Assembly: GCA_946411565.1 (NCBI GenBank)
Contig: CAMKEM010000026.1
Location: 1 to 38,453 of the forward strand
DNA from: an uncultured Prevotellaceae bacterium
GTDB taxonomy: Bacteria > Bacteroidota > Bacteroidia > Bacteroidales > Bacteroidaceae
DNA: 38,453 nucleotides
Direction: 5' to 3'
The notes beneath the pieces were generated by a model. The model was not told the DNA's origin. It was given only the letters and a program-made list of their open reading frames with translations, and ran no database searches. The first letter of the stretch is position 1. Each line of letters starts with the position of its first letter. The position numbers were made by a program, and so were the translations under genes. Shown one piece after another: positions 33,813 to 38,453 of the stretch.

Positions 33813-36590
33813 CTATTTCCACTTTGTCTGCTGGCTCTTGTCATAGAGAAGCACGCCATTGATCTTGTGAAGTACTGCATTTGATGAAGCTGAGATAAGG
33901 CATTTGTGTGATGTAGTACGGAGGTTATCCAACTTCACACCTGAACCCCATTCAACCCAGTATTCACGACAGCACTTGTTGCTTGCAGCTACATTGGCAG
34001 TATAGGTGTTGCCCAACTGATCCTTGACTGAAAGGTTTGTTCCGTCCTGAGTTACGTAGATAGAGTAGAAACGGTTGTTGTTAGGATTCAGCTTAGCTGA
34101 CTCATACTGGGAATTAGAAACCTTGTCGCCTCCAATATACACAGAGTTATCCTGGATGTGATAACGTACAAAGTTGTGTATTCTTTCGGCTATGACTTTC
34201 TTCTCGTCCTCAGATGTAGAGTTGTTGTAGTCATCCCAAGTTGGAAGATAGCCATCGTTGATCATCTTCTTGATAGCTGCATCTGTAGGAACATAGATAG
34301 TGTAGTTATAGTTGTCGAATACCGTAAGGTTCTTGTTCTCGGCTGGGTTCAGACAGTAGTACTTACCATCCTTTGTACCGAATAGAGCCTTACCACTTTC
34401 ATCAGCAAAGATCATGTTGTAGAAAAGTGAGTCACCATTATTATCGCGCTCTGCCTTCAAGATTTCATATACAGACTTGTTTGATGTCATAGGAATCTGT
34501 ACCCTGCCAGATTCGAAAGTCTCTGCACTATTTACACCATAGGTTGTTCCGTTACCCTCGGTACCCATGTTGTAAGTGTATTTGCCCAAGGCCTTGACTT
34601 TCTCACCTGTCTGAAGCTGCAGACCGCCCTGGAAGCACATATCGTTGCCTTCCTTGAATGCCTTGATAACACTACCAGCCTTTGTCTTGTACATGGTCTT
34701 GTCGCCTGAAATCTCTTCAAGGAGAATAGAGTTGTCGAGATAGTCGTAAAGACGGTTTACTACGACATCCGTTGAGAGAGAATAGTCTGGACCTTCAGCC
34801 ATTGTCCATGAACCATCAGGATTCATAATTACAGGAATGGCAGTACCTCCAACCTGTTCCTTATAGTAATAGAATACAAGGAGGTATTGCTGTGGCAGAC
34901 CGTATGAACATGGATCTATGAAACTAAGGAACTTGATATCCCCAGCATTAAATTTAAGCCAATCCTCACTATTGAAAGGAATGATGAGACTGAACTTTGA
35001 ATCCATAGCTGTGAGGTATGGAGTAAAGTCCTTTGAAGCACCATAATTGCTTACGTATGTTTGGTTGTAGTTACTCGTAAGAGCATGATAGATTGCGCTG
35101 TAATCACTTGAACTCTGAATAAGTGCAGGGAACATTACTGATGAATACTCAGATGGAGCGAACACCTTATTAGTAATATATACAACACCATTACAACCCA
35201 TTACACATGAGTCAATATCTGCTGTGGTAACACCCATAGAACGCTGTGAATCATCGAGTATAGAAGCGAACTTAGATGGTACAGATGCCACGAATGACTC
35301 CTGCATGTTTACGTTTAAGAGCTTTACGAGTGTCTCGTATGGAATGTTGTCCCATGAACCGAATTTGTCCTTCAGAACCTTACCAGAACCTGTGTTGAAC
35401 CATTCGTTAAGAGCCTTATCGTTTGGTACGAGCATGGCAGCAGCATCATTCTGCATGATGATGGTGCTATTGTCCGCCTTGTATTGATTCCATCCTGGAT
35501 CGAATTTGAGCAGACCGCTGGCATTAAGATAGTCCGTAGCGCTACCTGTTGGAGTGTAATAATCATGATTTCCGCTATAGTTCAGATAACGGAGGATGTA
35601 TAATGAGTCTTTATTTTCATATTCCTGGTGCAGACGCCAGAACTCCTCCTGAGAAGCTTTACTCATAGCAACAGGGGTAGAGAATCTGTTAAGCAGTTTT
35701 GCCCATTGGGTTGTTTTGCTGTTCGTATTGATAATCTCAGCCATGTTAGGTGTTGATTCCATTACACCATCTATGACGTAGATATAGCCATTCTTACATG
35801 TCTGTTCGCTGCTGATTATCTTCCTGCCATTCACCCAAGAATCCTGTATTGACTCTGACCTGTGATTTGAAATGATATAGAGGTCATTGTCCGTAATGTT
35901 GTTCTTCTCCATGAACTGAGGAAGGAAGTGGATCATAGGTGCAGAAGTTTCGTCCTTTACGATATGAATCTCCTTTCCCTGATTGCGTACGTTTCCCCAT
36001 GCTCTGTTTACTGGGTCGTTTGCAATCTCTGAGTTTGATGGGAAATCCTCAACCTTTATAACAGGAATGTTATCGAGACAACTTGCAGCTGTCTCACGAC
36101 GCATACACATACCGCTTTCTGGTAGTTTGTTGTCATCGTCAGAAGGTACGTTTGACATGAGTTCAATAAGATAGGCATTGTTGATCATCGTGCCATTGAA
36201 CAACTGTTTCTTCTGGTCTTCGGTCAATTCCTCGTAGGATCTTACGCCAAAAATGTTGTTAGAATTGAACCATGCCTGGTAGGCATCGTCTGATGCCACG
36301 AACAATGTTTTTGAACCTGTCTTTGATAGTGTCTCCTTGTACTTTAAGTCATCAATGAGGCGCAGTGTGGTTTTGAAAGTCTTTGTCTGACCATCTACTT
36401 GGATACCTTCTTCAAGGCGTTCATAGATGGAGTTACCCAACCACTCGGGCTGACCTGTGAGGATGTCCTTGTCGCAAGACTGCAAAATGGCAGTACCTGC
36501 AAGCAATCCACTAACAGCCAGCATGTGAAGTGAAAGCTTCCTTGCCCACTTACACTGCATTCTCTTGTGTTTAGTGATTTTTCTAATCAT
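33813..36590 (-). CDS. Large multi-FAS1 surface lipoprotein, first gene of the PUL operon
   Basis: The 925-residue lipoprotein has a long leader with Cys39 as the lipidated residue (AILQSC), followed by DKDIL. Several FAS1-like modules can be recognised by their blocks: about 55-280 (LIDDLKYKETLSKTGSKTLF, VASDDAYQAWF, NGYIYVIDGVM), about 290-480 (AAMLVPNDKALNEWF, NGVVYITNKVF), about 485-660 (diverged, SLIIPFNSEDW), and about 665-915 (YTIYVPTDAAIKKM, HNFVRYHIQDNSVY, AVLHKINGVLL). It is far longer than the other two FAS1 lipoproteins and may form an extended arm. It lies 24 bp upstream of susC. No promoter with the Bacteroidetes consensus was found in the 340 bp upstream. Its ligand is unknown. 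Confidence 0.85.
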   Translation of the reverse strand: MIRKITKHKRMQCKWARKLSLHMLAVSGLLAGTAILQSCDKDILTGQPEWLGNSIYERLEEGIQVDGQTKTFKTTLRLIDDLKYKETLSKTGSKTLFVASDDAYQAWFNSNNIFGVRSYEELTEDQKKQLFNGTMINNAYLIELMSNVPSDDDNKLPESGMCMRRETAASCLDNIPVIKVEDFPSNSEIANDPVNRAWGNVRNQGKEIHIVKDETSAPMIHFLPQFMEKNNITDNDLYIISNHRSESIQDSWVNGRKIISSEQTCKNGYIYVIDGVMESTPNMAEIINTNSKTTQWAKLLNRFSTPVAMSKASQEEFWRLHQEYENKDSLYILRYLNYSGNHDYYTPTGSATDYLNASGLLKFDPGWNQYKADNSTIIMQNDAAAMLVPNDKALNEWFNTGSGKVLKDKFGSWDNIPYETLVKLLNVNMQESFVASVPSKFASILDDSQRSMGVTTADIDSCVMGCNGVVYITNKVFAPSEYSSVMFPALIQSSSDYSAIYHALTSNYNQTYVSNYGASKDFTPYLTAMDSKFSLIIPFNSEDWLKFNAGDIKFLSFIDPCSYGLPQQYLLVFYYYKEQVGGTAIPVIMNPDGSWTMAEGPDYSLSTDVVVNRLYDYLDNSILLEEISGDKTMYKTKAGSVIKAFKEGNDMCFQGGLQLQTGEKVKALGKYTYNMGTEGNGTTYGVNSAETFESGRVQIPMTSNKSVYEILKAERDNNGDSLFYNMIFADESGKALFGTKDGKYYCLNPAENKNLTVFDNYNYTIYVPTDAAIKKMINDGYLPTWDDYNNSTSEDEKKVIAERIHNFVRYHIQDNSVYIGGDKVSNSQYESAKLNPNNNRFYSIYVTQDGTNLSVKDQLGNTYTANVAASNKCCREYWVEWGSGVKLDNLRTTSHKCLISASSNAVLHKINGVLLYDKSQQTKWK

Positions 36591-36643
36591 ATTTAGGTTT
36601 ATTTTATTGGTTTTGATAAATTCTTTTTTGTAGGATAGAGGGT

Positions 36644-36690
36644 CTAGTCTTTTTCTAGTTAGTTCTAGTTTGTTCTAGTTTGTCTAGGTT
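36644..36690. repeat. Roughly 10-bp tandem repeat in the FAS1 leader
   Basis: Units beginning CTAG occur at 36644, 36655, 36665, 36675 and 36684 (spacings 11, 10, 10, 9), with CTAGTTTGTT as the clearest form. They start 53 bp upstream of the first FAS1 start codon. Confidence 0.75.
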
Positions 36691-36850
36691 TTACTGGATT
36701 CTCTATTTGTATATTGTTCAGGCGTTAGCCTTAATTATTTTCTTGTTTGGTTTCAACCGTCGATCTTCAAATGATTGATATTCAATTGTCAATCTTCAAT
36801 TGATAGGATTCTTCCCCGTCTTCATTCAATAGGTTTTTTGTTTTCACTTA

Positions 36851-36888
36851 AATACTGGGGTGGGTATATCTCAACCCACTCCAGTATT
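36851..36888 (-). terminator. Hairpin terminator after the right-end gene
   Basis: Fifteen-bp arms (36851-36865 and 36874-36888) match at all but one position, with an 8-nt loop, 43 bp downstream of the stop codon at 36931. On the minus strand only a short T-run follows; on the plus strand TTTTT follows. It may therefore be bidirectional or moderately strong. Confidence 0.65.
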
Positions 36889-36930
36889 TTTATGGTTATT
36901 ATAATAATATGTTCTTGCTCAACATGTTGG

Positions 36931-38453
36931 TTACTTCTTGATAACCTTTATAGCCTTCTTAGCACCCTTTGTGAGGATGATGTTGAGACCATTCTGTAAT
37001 GTAGAAGTCTTAACACCGTTGATGGTGTAGATGTCGGCAGCCTCAGAACCTGCGATGATGTTCTCGATGCCTGTATCTACGGCTGTCTCCTTGCTGCTGT
37101 TCTTACCATAGTAGAAGAGCTGGAAAGCGTCAGCCTTGAACCAAGACTCAGAAGTCACCTTGATAGTGATCTTAGCGTTGTCCTCTTCAATCTTGAAGAT
37201 TACGCTTGCCTCTTCGGCTGTCTCCTTACCATTTGTTGTGATCTCTGTAACATAGCCATTAGCGCAGAGCTTCTGGGTATTGTTAGCATCAGAAGCAACA
37301 AGAGCCTTCAACTCGTATGTACCTGCAGGGAGGTCGAGACCTTCAAGATCCTGTGATACGAAGAAACCACCCTCGATTGCTGAATTGTTATATGTATTGA
37401 ATACGTATGAACCGTCAGCATTGCTTACAGTATAGATGCTGTTGCTGTTCTCCTTAGAACCTGTATCACTAGTACCATCTGCATATTTCCAACCTGTGAG
37501 GTCACCAGACTCGAAGCTGTTGTTTGTAATCACGTTTGTGATTTCAGCTGGTTTGTCATCAGATGCTTCTGCGATGTTAGCAGGAACAGCGAGCAACTTT
37601 GTATATTTCGCCATATCAGCGATAGCCTGTGTAGCCTGAGCGTTGGTAAATGTCTTACCATCGATTGCACTATTAATGTTGCCGAGGAGAGTTCCAGCTT
37701 CTGTTACTACAGACTGACGAGCATCCTCTGAATTGCCGAGAGTCTCCAGGAATGCCTCTGTCTTAGCTACGAGATCCTTGAAGAGATTCTCTGACTCTAC
37801 AGCCTTATCCTGAAGAGCCTGGATAGCTGCGAGTGCATCGAACATTACCTTACCATCTTCCTGAGCGAGAGCTGCATTACCTGCCTCGATAGCCTTCTTA
37901 ACATCACCTGCAACGTCAGAACCCATAAGAGCATCTGCATTAATGCTGTTAACTGCCTTTGCAAGCTCAGGTTTGATAAATTTAGCGTCAAAGCCCTGAT
38001 AGATGAGCTTGAAGCGTGTGAAGATACACCATGATGTGCCTTCCTGAGTATTACCCTTGACACCGATACGGAGAGGGTCACCCTTCTTGGTAACAAGACC
38101 AACAGCACTCTGGATGTATTTGCCATCGTCGAATGCTATACCAGCATTGGTCATGTCATTTGCATACCAGAACTCCTGATTTGGATCAATGTATGGTGCA
38201 GGACCTGCAAGACCTTCTGTCTTGTAGTATGGATTCTCAGTATCATACTTAGCCTTGAACTTGTAGATGTTGTCAAGAGATGTCTTAGAATCATTTAGAT
38301 AGATGTATGCAGGAGAGTTTGTGATGTACTCGTTGTGGTCTGTTCTCTCTGTACCATCCTGATTGAAGTAGTAGAGCCAACCTGTATCATCACCATTGTT
38401 ATAGCGATAGAAGCCCTGAACCTGAATCTGATATACACCTACAGGAGCATTTG
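36931..38453 (-). CDS. Large secreted protein with carbohydrate-binding-like domain, 3' part only
   Basis: The frame stays open to the window edge (the upstream 299 bp translate as GVYQIQVQGFYRYNN and onward), so the ATG at 38154 is internal and at least 507 residues are present. The first part is beta-rich and resembles part of a galactose-binding-like fold. About 130 residues of helices follow (AVNSINADALMGSDVAGDVK and onward, FIVAR-like). Then comes a jelly-roll domain starting NVITNNSFESGDLTGWKYAD, the same opening as the zincin's N-terminal domain. A tail with DIYTINGVKTSTLQNGLNII ends the protein. No catalytic motif is visible in this part. A hairpin and a long gap separate it from the PUL operon, so it may be a separate unit in the same orientation. 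Confidence 0.75.
   Translation of the reverse strand, partial: NAPVGVYQIQVQGFYRYNNGDDTGWLYYFNQDGTERTDHNEYITNSPAYIYLNDSKTSLDNIYKFKAKYDTENPYYKTEGLAGPAPYIDPNQEFWYANDMTNAGIAFDDGKYIQSAVGLVTKKGDPLRIGVKGNTQEGTSWCIFTRFKLIYQGFDAKFIKPELAKAVNSINADALMGSDVAGDVKKAIEAGNAALAQEDGKVMFDALAAIQALQDKAVESENLFKDLVAKTEAFLETLGNSEDARQSVVTEAGTLLGNINSAIDGKTFTNAQATQAIADMAKYTKLLAVPANIAEASDDKPAEITNVITNNSFESGDLTGWKYADGTSDTGSKENSNSIYTVSNADGSYVFNTYNNSAIEGGFFVSQDLEGLDLPAGTYELKALVASDANNTQKLCANGYVTEITTNGKETAEEASVIFKIEEDNAKITIKVTSESWFKADAFQLFYYGKNSSKETAVDTGIENIIAGSEAADIYTINGVKTSTLQNGLNIILTKGAKKAIKVIKK

Larger units (their letters stand above)
36591..36930. other. Non-coding region upstream of the PUL operon
   Basis: The 340 bp between the partial gene at the right end and the first FAS1 gene hold a 10-bp repeat (36644-36690), heptamers TCAATTG/TCAATCT (36782-36802) and a hairpin (36851-36888). 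A perfect TAnnTTTG with a matching TTTG was not found on the minus strand. The PUL promoter may be a different class or activator-dependent, or transcription may read through. Confidence 0.6.

Noticed and set aside
36931..38154. Complete gene starting at 38154
   Set aside because: The same frame stays open to the window edge with plausible protein sequence, so that ATG is internal.

Overview
The window looks like a chromosomal segment of a gut or rumen Bacteroidota, most likely Prevotellaceae (Prevotella, Segatella or Xylanibacter type). The reasons are two SusC/SusD pairs, short C-terminal tails of the type IYTLDGK...GIYLRNNKK, two perfect Bacteroidetes-type promoters (TTTG, 20 bp, TAnnTTTG), no visible Shine-Dalgarno sequences, and many Bacteroidetes-style short palindromic repeats. 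The assignment is inferred from protein style only. No rRNA, tRNA, transposase or CRISPR array was seen.

Left end (1-2660): a truncated GH43-like secreted glycosidase gene on the minus strand and a divergent secreted SGNH/GDSL hydrolase gene on the plus strand with its own promoter and terminator. They are separated by a nested palindromic repeat. A 900-bp non-coding stretch follows. It holds a 280-bp inverted-repeat element, a 69-bp decayed relic of a second GH43 gene, twelve copies of the decamer GGTGTAATAC in both orientations, and an 11-bp tandem repeat.

Middle left (2661-9172, minus): a complete type I restriction-modification operon in the order hsdR, hsdM, a four-helix-bundle/zinc-ribbon fusion gene, hsdS, with a perfect promoter upstream of hsdR. 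The two gaps around the fusion gene are almost filled by 8-bp-period tandem repeats.

Main region (9231-36590, minus): one probable long polysaccharide-utilisation operon. In transcription order it is FAS1 lipoprotein, SusC, SusD, FAS1 lipoprotein, FAS1 lipoprotein, SusC, SusD, a modular putative glycosidase (TIM barrel, ricin-like, FN3, LamG), a modular HExxH zincin, and a 1540-residue PL11 rhamnogalacturonan lyase fused to a beta-strand-repeat region. A strong intrinsic terminator then isolates it from the R-M operon. The PL11 enzyme points to rhamnogalacturonan-I or a pectin-linked glycoconjugate. Two SusCD transporters with three FAS1 lipoproteins would bind and import the products. The GH43 and GDSL genes at the left end would fit the same substrate (arabinan side chains, acetyl groups), but this is inference. 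No regulator is in the window.

Right end (36931-38453): the 3' part of a large secreted protein with a carbohydrate-binding-like domain, cut by the window edge.

A recurring theme is repeat DNA at gene boundaries. GC-rich palindromes supply part of the signal-peptide coding sequence of four PUL genes and the stop codons of two. Arrays with periods of 7, 8, 10 and 11 bp sit in the leaders of downstream genes inside operons.
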